Origin: UBA7672 sp963718145
GTDB lineage: Bacteria > Pseudomonadota > Alphaproteobacteria > Caulobacterales > Hyphomonadaceae
Assembly (NCBI GenBank): GCA_963718145.1
Contig: CAVQYJ010000021.1
Coordinates: 1 to 64,000, forward strand
DNA: 64,000 bases
Direction of reading: 5' to 3'
In this document: positions 52,694 to 62,069 of the stretch, piece by piece
How the letters are laid out: every line of letters begins with the position of its first letter
Numbering within the stretch: the first letter of the stretch is position 1
Notes under the pieces: generated by a model
Seen by the model: the letters and a program-made list of their open reading frames with translations, nothing else
What the model was told of the DNA's origin: nothing
The model's database searches: none
Position numbers and translations under genes: made by a program

Positions 52694-53221
52694 CTAAGGA
52701 TAGGCGTCCGATCGGGGCAGGCCAAAATAGAGGCTGTCGACCCAGACGCCGCCGATGAAATATGTCCGCCTCGCCAGCCTTCGCCGCTGGAAGCCAAGCT
52801 TTTCGAGCAGGCCGATCGAACTCGCATTGCGCGGATCGACATCGGCGGTCAGCTCTCCGATGGCGCGGCGCCGGAAGATCTTGTCGATGACCGCCTGCGA
52901 CGCCTCATAGGCCAGTCCCTGGCCCCAGAAGTCACGGTGGAGGATGAAGCCGAATTCGGGCAGCGGGTTCGAGCCCGCCTCACCGATGACGCGCCCGTCT
53001 AACTCGATGAGATAGTCCTCGCTGGTCTTCGCTGGCGCGGCCATCATCGTCTCGAGCCACGTCCGTGTGTGGTCGCGGTTCGGATGCGGCGGGGTGGACC
53101 AGAATTGCATGACGCGCGGATCGCTCATGTAGTCGTACACGTCCTCGATATCGCCCTCCCGAGGGCGCCGAAGCACGAGGCGTTCGGTTCTGATCTGCAA
53201 GGAGGCGGCCTTTGCGTTCAT
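52694..53221 (-). CDS. GNAT family N-acetyltransferase (RimJ/RimL type)
   Basis: The ATG at 53221 gives 175 residues: RTERLVLRRPREGDIEDVY at the start, GEAGSNPLPEFGFILHRDFWGQGLAYEAS with the acetyl-CoA-binding G-Q-G-L-A loop, and NASSIGLLEKLGFQRR. This is the RimJ/RimL-like group that acetylates protein N-termini or small amines. The target is unknown. It is divergent from radA. Confidence 0.8.
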   Translation of the reverse strand: MNAKAASLQIRTERLVLRRPREGDIEDVYDYMSDPRVMQFWSTPPHPNRDHTRTWLETMMAAPAKTSEDYLIELDGRVIGEAGSNPLPEFGFILHRDFWGQGLAYEASQAVIDKIFRRRAIGELTADVDPRNASSIGLLEKLGFQRRRLARRTYFIGGVWVDSLYFGLPRSDAYP

Positions 53222-53306
53222 GGCCGCCCTGTCTGCTGGACGCCGGAGTTTCCTACAAGCCCGCTTGTCTGCCAGTGTCGGAACCAGCGATTCGAACCGG
53301 GAAAAG

Positions 53307-54677
53307 ATGGCCAAATCCAATACCGCCTATGTGTGCCAGTCCTGCGGCGCGGCCCATGCCAAATGGTCTGGCCGGTGCGAGGCGTGCGGGGCGTGGAACA
53401 CGCTGGTCGAGGAAACCGTGTCTGCGCCCCCGGGAGGGCTCGGCGCGCCGGACACGGGCAAGAAAGTGAAGACTGGCGCCGTCGCCTTCGCCCCGCTCAG
53501 CACCAACGAGCCGCCGGCGCCGCGCCTGTCCACCGGCATCGCCGAACTCGACCGCGTGTTTGGTGGCGGCGTGGCTCGATCCTCGGCTGTCCTCGTCGGC
53601 GGCGATCCGGGCATCGGCAAGTCGACGCTGCTGCTCCAGGCGGCGGCGTCGATGGCGAAGGCGGGGGTGAACTCTGTGTACATCTCGGGCGAGGAGGCGA
53701 TTGCGCAGATACAGGGGCGGGCGCGGCGGTTGGGCGTTGACCAGGCGCCCGTGCAGCTTGCGGCGGAGACTGACCTGCGCTCCATCCTCAAGGCGCTGAA
53801 ATCCGCCACCCCGGAGCTCGTGATCATCGACAGCGTGCAGACGCTTTGGTCGGACACGCTGGAAGCCGCACCCGGATCTGTGGCTCAGGTGCGGGCCTGC
53901 GCGCAGGAGCTGACCCGCTTCGCGAAGAAGACCGGCGCCGTCGTCGTGCTGGTCGGCCACGTCACCAAGGACGGGCAGATCGCCGGCCCCCGCGTGCTGG
54001 AGCACATGGTCGACGCCGTGTTCTATTTCGAGGGCGAGCGCGGCCACCAGTTCCGCATCCTGCGCTCGGTCAAGAACCGCTTCGGCCCCACCGACGAGAT
54101 CGGCGTGTTCGAGATGGGCGAGGACGGCCTCTCCGCCGCGCGAGATCCCTCCGCCCTGTTCCTCGCCGGCAGCGAGGCCGACGCCTCCGGCCGCGCAGTG
54201 TTCGCAGCCATGGAAGGCTCCCGCCCGGTGCTCGCAGAAGTGCAGGCGCTGGCCGGACCGGAGGCTGCAGGCAATCCTCGCCGTTCCATCGTCGGCTGGG
54301 ACAGCTCCCGGCTCGCCATGCTACTTGCGGTGTTCGACGCCCGGTGCGGCCTTCGCTTCGGCAGCCGCGACGTCTACCTGTCGGTCACCGGCGGCTACCG
54401 GATCGCGGAACCTGCGGGAGACCTTGCGGCCGCAGCCGCACTCGCCTCATCGTTGATGGACAAGCCGGTACCATCCGGGTCGGTCTTCTTCGGCGAGGTC
54501 GCCCTGTCCGGTGCGATTCGCCCTGTGGGACGTATCGAACCCCGGCTACGGGAAGCAGCCCGACTCGGATTTACGCAGGCATGGGCCCCGCCCGGGGCGC
54601 CAGAAACCGTCGACGGCATGCAGGTTCATGGGATAAGCAGGCTGCAAGAGCTCGTGGACGGGCTTGGCGGGGACTAA
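53307..54677 (+). CDS. radA: DNA repair protein RadA (Sms)
   Basis: The ATG at 53307 gives 456 residues. The N-terminal zinc finger is CQSCGAAHAKWSGRCEACG (residues about 10-28). The RecA-like domain has Walker A GGDPGIGKSTLLLQ (about 95-108) and the RadA-specific KNRFG in RSVKNRFGPTDEIG. The C-terminal LonB-like domain is present (GDLAAAAALASSLMDK, GEVALSGAIRPV). RadA promotes branch migration in recombination. It is followed by cvpA and purF. Confidence 0.96.
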   Translation: MAKSNTAYVCQSCGAAHAKWSGRCEACGAWNTLVEETVSAPPGGLGAPDTGKKVKTGAVAFAPLSTNEPPAPRLSTGIAELDRVFGGGVARSSAVLVGGDPGIGKSTLLLQAAASMAKAGVNSVYISGEEAIAQIQGRARRLGVDQAPVQLAAETDLRSILKALKSATPELVIIDSVQTLWSDTLEAAPGSVAQVRACAQELTRFAKKTGAVVVLVGHVTKDGQIAGPRVLEHMVDAVFYFEGERGHQFRILRSVKNRFGPTDEIGVFEMGEDGLSAARDPSALFLAGSEADASGRAVFAAMEGSRPVLAEVQALAGPEAAGNPRRSIVGWDSSRLAMLLAVFDARCGLRFGSRDVYLSVTGGYRIAEPAGDLAAAAALASSLMDKPVPSGSVFFGEVALSGAIRPVGRIEPRLREAARLGFTQAWAPPGAPETVDGMQVHGISRLQELVDGLGGD

Positions 54678-54704
54678 GTAACAGCAGCTCTGTTCGAGGC
54701 GCCT

Positions 54705-55244
54705 TTGACCTGGTTCGACATCGTCATACTGGCCGTGATCGTCGTTTCGGCAGTGATGTCCCTCGGGCGGGGACTGATTCGCGAAGCCTTCTCTGTGATA
54801 TCCTTCGTCATCGGCGGACTCGCGGCTTTCTACGCCCTGGCCTTCTTCGAGAAGCCGCTGAAGAACGTGATGTCGCCCACGGACGAATCCATGGTCCCAG
54901 CGGCCATCCTGGTCGTGGTTGGATTCATTGCAGCCTATTCACTCGCGGCCTTCGCTGGCGGCCGGCTCAACAAGCTGATCCATGCCTCCCCCGAGATCGG
55001 CGTGCTGGACCGAATTGCCGGCGCCATTTTCGGAGTCGCCCGTGGCGCCCTTGCCGCAATCCTGTTTGTCCTCCTCATGCAACAGGTCCTGCCGGACAAT
55101 GCGACGCCGCAGGACATTGCAAAATCACGCGTCTACCCGTACCTGAGCGGCGCAGCATCCTGGATCCGCTCCACCGTGCCGGGTTTTGTCAAAAGCGCGA
55201 CGGAAGCGATCAAGGAACCGGTCCCCGACAGGACCGGCCGTTAA
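54705..55244 (+). CDS. cvpA: CvpA family membrane protein
   Basis: A 179-residue protein starting at TTG with GAGG upstream. It begins TWFDIVILAVIVVSAVMSLGRGLIRE and has four membrane helices, with GGRLNKLIHASPEIGVLDRIAGAIFGVARGALAA (in parts) in the middle and an amphipathic C-terminus. CvpA is linked to colicin V production and envelope homeostasis, and often lies next to purF as here. It begins 28 bases after radA. Confidence 0.9.
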   Translation: MTWFDIVILAVIVVSAVMSLGRGLIREAFSVISFVIGGLAAFYALAFFEKPLKNVMSPTDESMVPAAILVVVGFIAAYSLAAFAGGRLNKLIHASPEIGVLDRIAGAIFGVARGALAAILFVLLMQQVLPDNATPQDIAKSRVYPYLSGAASWIRSTVPGFVKSATEAIKEPVPDRTGR

Positions 55245-55259
55245 GTCTGGAGGCGCGTC

Positions 55260-56831
55260 TTGGCTGGTCCTGACACCTTCGAAGCGTCCGGCCCCCAAGA
55301 CACCCCAATCCTGAATCAAGGCGGCCTGAATCAAGCCAGCCTGAATTCCGACATCGACACCGACTTCGGACCCAGCCGCAAGGACGGCATGGGCCACAAG
55401 TGCGGCGTGTTCGGCGTCTTCGGGCGCGAGGACGCCGCCGTGCTTACCGCCCTTGGCCTCCACGCCCTGCAGCATCGCGGACAGGAAGCCTGCGGCATCG
55501 TCAGCTATGACGAGAAGGGCGGCGAGGCCGGCGCCTTCCGCTCCGAGCGCCACATGGGTCTCGTCGGCGAGAGCTTCTCGGAGGAGGCCGGCGCCATCTC
55601 CAGGCTGCCCGGCCGCATCGCCATCGGTCACAACCGCTATTCCACCTCGGGCCGCGTCGTCCTGCGCAACATCCAGCCGATCTATGCCGACCTCGCCACC
55701 GGCGGCTTCGCCATCGCCCACAATGGCAACCTCACCAACGCGCGGGCGATCCATCGCGAGCTGGTGATGAACGGCGCGATCTTCCAGTCGACCATGGACA
55801 CCGAAGTCGTCCTCCAGCTGATCGCCCGCTCGAATCGCAACCGGATCGAGGACCGCTTCATCGACGCCCTGCGCCAGCTCGACGGCGGCTACGCATTCGT
55901 CGGCCTCACCAACGGCAAGCTGCTCGGCGCCCGCGACCCGTGGGGCCTGCGCCCGCTCGTGCTCGGGTCGCTCGACGACGGCTCGCCGGTCCTCTGCTCT
56001 GAGACCTGCGCGCTCGACGCCATCGGCGCCAGCTTCGTTCGCAACATCGAGGCGGGCGAAGTCGTGGTCATCGACAAGACCGGCGTCGAGAGCCTCACGC
56101 CCTTCCCGGCCCGGCCGGCCAGCCCCTGCGTCTTCGAGTACGTCTACTTCGCGCGGCCCGACAGCATCATGCACGGCCAGTCGATCTACGAGACGCGACA
56201 GCGGTTCGGCCACGTGCTGGCGCGTGAACATCCCGTCGCGGCCGACCTGATCTGCCCGGTGCCCGATGGCGGAAATCCGGCGGCGCTCGGCTTCTCGCAG
56301 GCGTCCGGCATCCCCTTCGGCTTCGGCATCATCCGCAACCACTATGTCGGCCGCACCTTCATCCAGCCGACGCAGACCGGCCGCCAGCGCTCCGTCTCGC
56401 GCAAGCACGCGCCCAACAGGCCGATCCTCGAAGGCAAGCGCGTGGTGCTGGTCGATGACTCGATCGTCCGCGGCAACACTTCGCAGCGCATCGTGCAGAT
56501 GATCCGCGACGCGGGCGCCGCGGAAATCCACTTCCGCGTCGCCAGCCCGCCGATCAAGCATCCGGATTTCTACGGCATCGACATGCCGTCCAAGGAAGAG
56601 CTGATCGCCTCGTCGATGACCATCGACCAGATGAAGCGCTACCTGAAGGTCGACAGCCTCGCCTTCATCTCGCTTTCCGGCTTCTACGAAGCGCTCGGCT
56701 GCGGCAAGCGCAACAACTCGCAGCCGCAGTTCGCCGACCATTGCTTCACCGGCGACTATCCCACGCGTCTTGTCGACCGGGATCATGATATGTCCGCCAA
56801 GGAGCAGCAATTGTCGCTGCTCGACGACTAG
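55260..56831 (+). CDS. purF: Amidophosphoribosyltransferase PurF
   Basis: A 523-residue protein starting at TTG behind GGAGG. A 47-residue leader is followed by the nucleophile Cys48 of KCGVFGVFG, exposed by propeptide removal. The glutaminase domain has ALGLHALQHRGQEACGIV and GHNRYSTSG. The PRPP domain has VVLVDDSIVRGNTSQRIVQ and the Cys-containing PVPDGGNPAALGFSQ. It makes phosphoribosylamine, the first purine step. The leader is unusually rich in Gly/Asn/Gln (GGLNQASLNSD). It is 16 bases from cvpA. Confidence 0.96.
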   Translation: MAGPDTFEASGPQDTPILNQGGLNQASLNSDIDTDFGPSRKDGMGHKCGVFGVFGREDAAVLTALGLHALQHRGQEACGIVSYDEKGGEAGAFRSERHMGLVGESFSEEAGAISRLPGRIAIGHNRYSTSGRVVLRNIQPIYADLATGGFAIAHNGNLTNARAIHRELVMNGAIFQSTMDTEVVLQLIARSNRNRIEDRFIDALRQLDGGYAFVGLTNGKLLGARDPWGLRPLVLGSLDDGSPVLCSETCALDAIGASFVRNIEAGEVVVIDKTGVESLTPFPARPASPCVFEYVYFARPDSIMHGQSIYETRQRFGHVLAREHPVAADLICPVPDGGNPAALGFSQASGIPFGFGIIRNHYVGRTFIQPTQTGRQRSVSRKHAPNRPILEGKRVVLVDDSIVRGNTSQRIVQMIRDAGAAEIHFRVASPPIKHPDFYGIDMPSKEELIASSMTIDQMKRYLKVDSLAFISLSGFYEALGCGKRNNSQPQFADHCFTGDYPTRLVDRDHDMSAKEQQLSLLDD

Positions 56832-56839
56832 GGCGATCG

Positions 56840-57557
56840 ATGGACCGCCGCATCATCCTCGTCACCGGAGCTTCCCGGGGGATTGGCCGCGCCGCGGCGC
56901 TGGCGCTGGCCAAGGCGGGGAACCACATCATCGCCACGGCGCGCTCCGAAAAGGCGCTGACGAATCTCGATGACGAGATCAAGGCCGCGTCTGGCCACGC
57001 CGCCACGCTGATCCCGCTCGACCTGCGCGACATGGCGGGCGTCGACCGGCTGGCATCGGCGCTGCTGGAGCGGTTCGGCCGGCTCGACGGACTTCTCGCA
57101 AATGCCGGCGTTCTGGGCACGCTCGGGTCCGCTGGAGACGGTGTCGCCGCAGAGTTTCCAGGAGACGATGGATATCAACTTCACCGCCAACTGGCGGCTG
57201 ATCCGCTCGGTACACCCGCTGCTGAGGATGAGCGAGGCCGGCCGAGCGCTGTTCGTCACCTCCGGCGTCGTGCCGCGTCCGCGGGCGTTCTGGGGCGTCT
57301 ATGCGGCGTCGAAGGCGGCGCTGGAGACGATGATCGCCTGCTATGCCGACGAGATCGAGAAGACGCCGATCCGCGTGAACCTGTTCGACCCCGGCGCCGT
57401 GCGCACGGAAATGCGCGGGAAAGCGATGCCTGGCGAAGATCCGATGACGCTGCCCACGCCCGACGAGGTCGCAGCAACTATTCCGCCATACCTGGCGGCG
57501 GACTGCGCGCTGCACGGCGAGCGGATCGAGTTCGCGAAGCGGACGAAGCAGTCGTAG
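56840..57557 (+). pseudogene. Short-chain dehydrogenase, interrupted by one frameshift
   Basis: The ATG at 56840, nine bases after purF, opens an SDR: VTGASRGIGRAAAL (residues 8-21), then LLANAGVLGTLG. At 57125-57128 the frame is lost. One base less gives GPLETVSPQSFQETMDINF and the rest of the domain, with catalytic Ser in FVTSGVVPRP, YAASKAALE and VNLFDPGAVRTEMR, ending at TAG 57557. The restored product is about 238 residues. Homologous SDR genes commonly follow purF in this class. It is probably a single-base consensus insertion, but decay is possible. Substrate unknown. Confidence 0.8.
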
Positions 57558-57562
57558 GCGAC

Positions 57563-58966
57563 CTAATCATCCTTATCCACGAACGGGTTCTTGCTCGCCC
57601 TGAGCACCAGCCGGATCGGGACGCCGGGCAGGTCGAAGGCGGCGCGGAGTTCGTTGACCAGGTAGCGTTTGTAGGTTTCCGGCATGTCGTCGGCGCGGCT
57701 GGCCATCAGCACAAACGTGGGCGGGCGCGTCTTCATCTGCGCCATGTAGCGCGGCTTGATGCGCTTGCCTTCGGGGGCCGGCGGCGGGTGTTTCTGGGTG
57801 ACGTAGCCGAGCCAGTCGTTGAGATCGCGCGTCTTGACGCGGGCCGACCAGTCCTTGTGAACCTTCAGGCAGGCGTCCATCAGCTTGTCGAGATTGCGGC
57901 GCGTCACGCCCGAGACGGTCACCAGCGAGGCGCCCTTGGCGTGCGGAAGCTCGTCCTCGAGCTTTTCCTCCATCGACTTGCGCATCTCGGACGGCTTCTC
58001 GACCGTATCCCATTTGGTGACAACAAGCACCAGGCCGCGGCCTTCGCGCAGGACGAGGTTGGCGATCTGCATGTCCTGCCGCTCGAACGCCTCCTTTGGG
58101 TCCATCACCAGCACGACCACGTCCGCAAACCGTATCGAGTGCGTCGTCTCCATGGTGGAGAGCCGCTCGAGCTTTTCCTGGACCTTGGCGCGCTTGCGCA
58201 GGCCGGCCGTATCGACCAGCCGGATTTCCTTGTCGCGCCATTTCCACGCGACGGTGACGCTGTCGCGCGTGATGCCCGCCTCCGGGCCGGTGACGAACCG
58301 CTCGTCATCGAGGATGCCGTTGACCAGCGTCGACTTGCCGGCGTTGGGGCGGCCGACGAAGGCGATGCGGACCGGCTTGTCCGGTTCCGGCGGCGGCTCA
58401 ACATCGGGATCGAAGGGCGCTTCCGGCTCGGCCTCGGGTTCGAGCATCACGAGCTCGCCGGAGGCCTGCAGCCGGTCATGCACGGCGGCGAGGCCTTCAT
58501 AGAGATCGGACATGCCCTCGCCATGCTCGGCGGAGATCGGCGCGGGATCGCCCAGGCCCAGCCGCCAGGCTTCCATCAGGCCCTCATCGCCCTGCTTGCC
58601 CTCGCACTTGTTGGCCGCCAGCACCACCGGCTTGCCGGACTTACGCAGCACCTGGGCGAAGGTCTCGTCGACCGGCGTCACGCCGGCGCGGGCGTCGTAA
58701 AGAAAAATGCAGACATCCGCTTCGGCGATGGCGACTTCCGTCTGGCGGCGCATGCGCGCCTCCAGCGAGGCGTCGGTCACGTCCTCGAATCCTGCGGTGT
58801 CGATCAGCTTGAGGTCGAGATCGCCCAGCCGGCCTGCGGTTTCCTTGCGGTCGCGGGTCACGCCGGGCAGGTCGTCCACGATCGCGATCTTCCTGCCAGC
58901 GAGCCGGTTGAACAGCGTCGACTTGCCGACATTGGGGCGACCGACGATGGCCACCGTCAGCGTCAT
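57563..58966 (-). CDS. der: Ribosome biogenesis GTPase Der
   Basis: A 467-residue double GTPase. The first G domain has GRPNVGKSTLFNRLAG (about residues 8-23), DLPGVTRDR and NKCEG. The second has GRPNAGKSTLVNGILD (about 205-220), TRDSV, DTAGLRKRAK and TKWD. The C-terminal KH-like domain ends VPIRLVLRASKNPF. Der is needed for 50S assembly. It follows bamB on the same strand with a 39-base gap. Confidence 0.97.
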   Translation of the reverse strand: MTLTVAIVGRPNVGKSTLFNRLAGRKIAIVDDLPGVTRDRKETAGRLGDLDLKLIDTAGFEDVTDASLEARMRRQTEVAIAEADVCIFLYDARAGVTPVDETFAQVLRKSGKPVVLAANKCEGKQGDEGLMEAWRLGLGDPAPISAEHGEGMSDLYEGLAAVHDRLQASGELVMLEPEAEPEAPFDPDVEPPPEPDKPVRIAFVGRPNAGKSTLVNGILDDERFVTGPEAGITRDSVTVAWKWRDKEIRLVDTAGLRKRAKVQEKLERLSTMETTHSIRFADVVVLVMDPKEAFERQDMQIANLVLREGRGLVLVVTKWDTVEKPSEMRKSMEEKLEDELPHAKGASLVTVSGVTRRNLDKLMDACLKVHKDWSARVKTRDLNDWLGYVTQKHPPPAPEGKRIKPRYMAQMKTRPPTFVLMASRADDMPETYKRYLVNELRAAFDLPGVPIRLVLRASKNPFVDKDD

Positions 58967-59005
58967 GGCTGGAAACTCCGATATTCCTTGCGCCCTATAG
59001 GGCGC

Positions 59006-60361
59006 TTAGCGGATCGCGACCAGCGATCCATTGTCGGTGAGGACGAATATCTTTCCGGCCGCCGCGATTGGCTCGATATAGACGGCCTGGCCGACTTTCG
59101 CCTCTGCGACCGTTTCACCGTTCTGGGGCGAAAGCCCGATCACATCGCCCTCCGAGGAGGCGACCACCAGGCGGTTCGACACGAGAAGCGGCCCGATCCA
59201 GGAGATGCGGTCCTTCTTCTCCTTCACGTTCCGGAATTCGGGAAGCGAGCGGACCCAGACGACCTTGCCGTCCAGCTTGTTGTAGCACACGACCTTGCCC
59301 TCGGTGCCGACGATGAACAGGAAGTTCCCGGCGATCAGCGGGCCCTGGCGCGAGCCGAACGTCGTCGCCCACAGGCGCGTGCCGGAACGCGCATCGATGG
59401 CCGCAAGGACGCCGGAATAGCTCGAGGCATAAACGATGCCGTCCTGGATGGCCGGGCGGCCGGCGATGTCGTTGATGACCGACAGCGGCGTGTAGCGGCC
59501 AAGCGTGGTCAGAGTGTCGGACCACAGGCGGCGGCCGTTGGCCGGCAGGTACGCGATCAGCTCGCCCGACGAATACGGCACGGCGAGAATGTCGGCGGTG
59601 ACGGCGGGGCTGGGCGAGGACAGGACGCGCGCCGTCTCCGCGATGGCCTGGTCGCTCCACACGACTTCGCCCGTGTCGACGTCGATGCAGTAGAACTCGT
59701 TGTTGGTCGAGGTGACAAAGGCGCGGTTGCCCATGATGGCGGGCGAGCCGGACATCGGCGTGTCGACGCGGCGTTGCCACACGGACTTCCCGTCGGAGAG
59801 CGACATCGCCTCGACATAGCCGAAGCCCGACGCGACGATCAGCTTGTCGCCGGCGATGGCGAGCCCGCCACCGACCGCGTGGTTGTCCCGCTTCTTGTTG
59901 AGGGATTCGAGCGTGCGCTCCCAGATCTTGGATCCGGAGTTGGCGTCAAAAGCAAAGACGCGCTGATTGGCGTCGATCACGTAGATGCGGTTGTCCTTGA
60001 CGACCGGCGAGGCGACGATGCGCTTGGCCTTGTCCGAGCCAGACACGCCGCTGCGCCAGGCGACCTTGAAGTCCGGGGCGGCGTCGAGATGGCCCACCAG
60101 CTTGGCGGCGGTGACGCCGGCCTGCGTCCAGTCCACGGCAGGCGTCGCCTCTGGCAGGACAATGGTGGTGGAGGCCAGTTCCGGGTCCGGGGTCAGGTTC
60201 TCCTGGAACGGATTCACGGTTACGCGGGCCGCAGCTTCCTCGGCCGTGATTGCCTGCTTGCCGGCCCCCAACAGGCCGCAGCCAGAAAGAAAAATCACCG
60301 CCGGGGCGGCGAGCGCCAGGGAACGCAACACTGGGAACATGAAATTCACTCGAGGGTTCAC
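59006..60361 (-). CDS. bamB: Outer membrane protein assembly factor BamB
   Basis: A 451-residue lipoprotein starting at GTG in a GTGA overlap with the yfgM-like stop. The signal ends FLSGCG (lipid Cys near residue 28). The rest is an eight-bladed PQQ-like propeller with blades ending in VFAFDANSGSKIWE, YCIDVDTGEVVW, LAAIDARSGTRLWA and similar. BamB is the BamA accessory of the BAM complex. The neighbour order yfgM-bamB-der is as in E. coli. Confidence 0.92.
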   Translation of the reverse strand: MNPRVNFMFPVLRSLALAAPAVIFLSGCGLLGAGKQAITAEEAAARVTVNPFQENLTPDPELASTTIVLPEATPAVDWTQAGVTAAKLVGHLDAAPDFKVAWRSGVSGSDKAKRIVASPVVKDNRIYVIDANQRVFAFDANSGSKIWERTLESLNKKRDNHAVGGGLAIAGDKLIVASGFGYVEAMSLSDGKSVWQRRVDTPMSGSPAIMGNRAFVTSTNNEFYCIDVDTGEVVWSDQAIAETARVLSSPSPAVTADILAVPYSSGELIAYLPANGRRLWSDTLTTLGRYTPLSVINDIAGRPAIQDGIVYASSYSGVLAAIDARSGTRLWATTFGSRQGPLIAGNFLFIVGTEGKVVCYNKLDGKVVWVRSLPEFRNVKEKKDRISWIGPLLVSNRLVVASSEGDVIGLSPQNGETVAEAKVGQAVYIEPIAAAGKIFVLTDNGSLVAIR

Positions 60362-61083
60362 TGGGGCTTGGCGGGGGCTGTGGTGGGCGTCGTGGGTGCG
60401 GGTGTGGTGGTGGTGGCGGGCGCGGCGGCGGGAGTTGCGGCGGGCTTGGGAGGGAGGGTGAGCAACGCCTGCTGTGCCCGCTGCGCCATGCCCTGCGGCG
60501 CTTCGAGTTCGAGGGTGAGCGCCTGGTATTCGGTGCGTGCGCGCTCGGTGTCGCCGGTCGCGAGCACTTTCGCGGCCACCAGTTCGCGTGCGAGAGAGGC
60601 GGCGTACCCGCCCTTCTTGATCAGCGGGGCCACAGTGGCTTCGAGGTCGGCAAGCGAGGCTGCGTCGGCCTTGGCGTAGGCAGCCTTGAGGATGGCGAGG
60701 TCGCCGAGCAGGCCCTTGTCCGTGGCCGCGGCGGCTGCGTAGGCCTTGTCGATCGTGGCCGGGTCGTTGGTGAGCTGCTGCTCCACCCGTGCGAGCATAT
60801 GGTTGGAAAGAGCGGCAAACCCGCCCTTGCCTTCGCCAAGCTGCGAGAAGGCCATGCGGGCGCCGGCAAGATCGTTCTTCTCAAGGGCGGTGTTGGCGGT
60901 GTCGAAGACCTTTGCGTCCCTGTCGATTGCGGCTTCACGCTGCGACTTCATGAATTCGAGCATGGCGACAGCGCCGATCACCAGCACGATCGTGATGATC
61001 AGGTATGGAAGCATCCGCTTCCACCATTTCAGCGCAGTGTCCTGGCGCAGACTTTCATCGACTTCTTCAAAGATATCGGTCAC
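60358..61083 (-). CDS. YfgM-like tetratricopeptide membrane protein
   Basis: A 241-residue single-pass protein: a short N-terminus with KWWKRMLPYLIITIVLVIGAVAMLEF as the helix (in parts, about residues 20-45), then a TPR-like helical domain (AALSNHMLARVEQQL, DKGLLGDLAILKAAYAKADA). The C-terminus is an Ala/Pro/Thr-rich tail. This is the PF09976-type YfgM family, partners of SecYEG and periplasmic chaperones. It overlaps bamB by four bases. Confidence 0.85.
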   Translation of the reverse strand: MTDIFEEVDESLRQDTALKWWKRMLPYLIITIVLVIGAVAMLEFMKSQREAAIDRDAKVFDTANTALEKNDLAGARMAFSQLGEGKGGFAALSNHMLARVEQQLTNDPATIDKAYAAAAATDKGLLGDLAILKAAYAKADAASLADLEATVAPLIKKGGYAASLARELVAAKVLATGDTERARTEYQALTLELEAPQGMAQRAQQALLTLPPKPAATPAAAPATTTTPAPTTPTTAPAKPQ

Positions 61084-61158
61084 GCGCGGGGAACTCCGGA
61101 AGGATGGGTGAACTTAGCCGGGCCCGTGGGCACGGGCAATTCGACAAAGCCGTTGGGA

Positions 61159-61983
61159 TTATGGCTGTATTTTGAGCGAATAGGTCTCTTTTTCCCCGGG
61201 GAAACGGCGCGCTCGCACATCCGAGGCATAACCGTCCACAGCCTTCCCTATTTCCGCGCGCAGATCAGCGTAGCGGCGGACGAATCGCGGGGTCCAGTCG
61301 AACATGCCCAGGAGATCGTCCGTCACGAGGATCTGGCCGTCGCAGGCGCTGGACGCCCCGATGCCGACCGTAGGGCAGGAAACGGCAGCGGTAATTTCCC
61401 GGGCGAGGTCTTCGGCGACCCCCTCGATCACCATCGCGAAGCATCCTGCTCCGTCGGCTGCCTTGGCCTCGGCCATGACGCGGTTGCGTTCGGCCTCGGT
61501 GCGGCCCTTGGCCTTGAAGCCGCCATCGACATTGGTTGCCTGCGGGCGCAGGCCGACATGCGCCATGACCGGCACGCCGCGATCGACGAGGTGGCGGACC
61601 GTGGCGGCAGCGTATTCGCCGGCCTCGATCTTCACAGCCTGGCAGCCGGTCTCCTTCATCACCCGCGAGGCGTTCATGAAGGCCTGCTCAAGGCTCGCCT
61701 CGTAGGAGCCGAACGGCATGTCGACGACGACGAATGCCTTCTTCGAGGCGCGCATGACCGCCTGGGCGTGCAGGATCATCATCTCGAGCGTGACGCCAAC
61801 GGTGGTCGGCAGGCCGTGGACGACCATGCCGACGCTATCGCCCACGAGGAGAAGGTCGCACGTGTCATCGAGGAAGCCGGCCATCGGGGCGGTGTAGGCG
61901 GTGAGGCAGACCAGCGGCGTGCCATTCTTCGCCGCGGCTATGTCCTTCACGGTTTTGCGGGCGGCCTGGACCTGGGCGGACAT
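61159..61983 (-). CDS. panB: 3-methyl-2-oxobutanoate hydroxymethyltransferase PanB
   Basis: The ATG at 61983 is chosen because AAGGG lies nine bases upstream; the ATG at 61992 has no spacing to it. The 274-residue TIM barrel has LVCLTAYTAPMA, LLVGDSVGMVVHGLPTT (metal site), VVDMPFGSYEAS, KIEAGEY and GIGASSACDGQILVTDDLLGM (in parts). It makes ketopantoate from ketoisovalerate. panC is elsewhere in this window, so the pathway genes are scattered. It lies 75 bases from yfgM. Confidence 0.95.
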   Translation of the reverse strand: MSAQVQAARKTVKDIAAAKNGTPLVCLTAYTAPMAGFLDDTCDLLLVGDSVGMVVHGLPTTVGVTLEMMILHAQAVMRASKKAFVVVDMPFGSYEASLEQAFMNASRVMKETGCQAVKIEAGEYAAATVRHLVDRGVPVMAHVGLRPQATNVDGGFKAKGRTEAERNRVMAEAKAADGAGCFAMVIEGVAEDLAREITAAVSCPTVGIGASSACDGQILVTDDLLGMFDWTPRFVRRYADLRAEIGKAVDGYASDVRARRFPGEKETYSLKIQP

Positions 61984-62069
61984 AAGCGGCATCCCTTGTT
62001 GCGGCGCAGCGTCGGGCTCAATAGGGCGCAACGGCTTCTCGCGCAATCAGGGCGCTCAGCCAGCCTTGC

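Noticed and set aside
57560..60679. 1279-codon plus-strand frame starting at 56840
   Set aside because: Only the first part is the SDR. The rest is antisense to der, bamB and yfgM and has no domain; it exists because of high GC.
61122..61137. GCCCGT/ACGGGC hairpin between yfgM and panB as a terminator
   Set aside because: The stem is six base pairs with no T-run on either strand.
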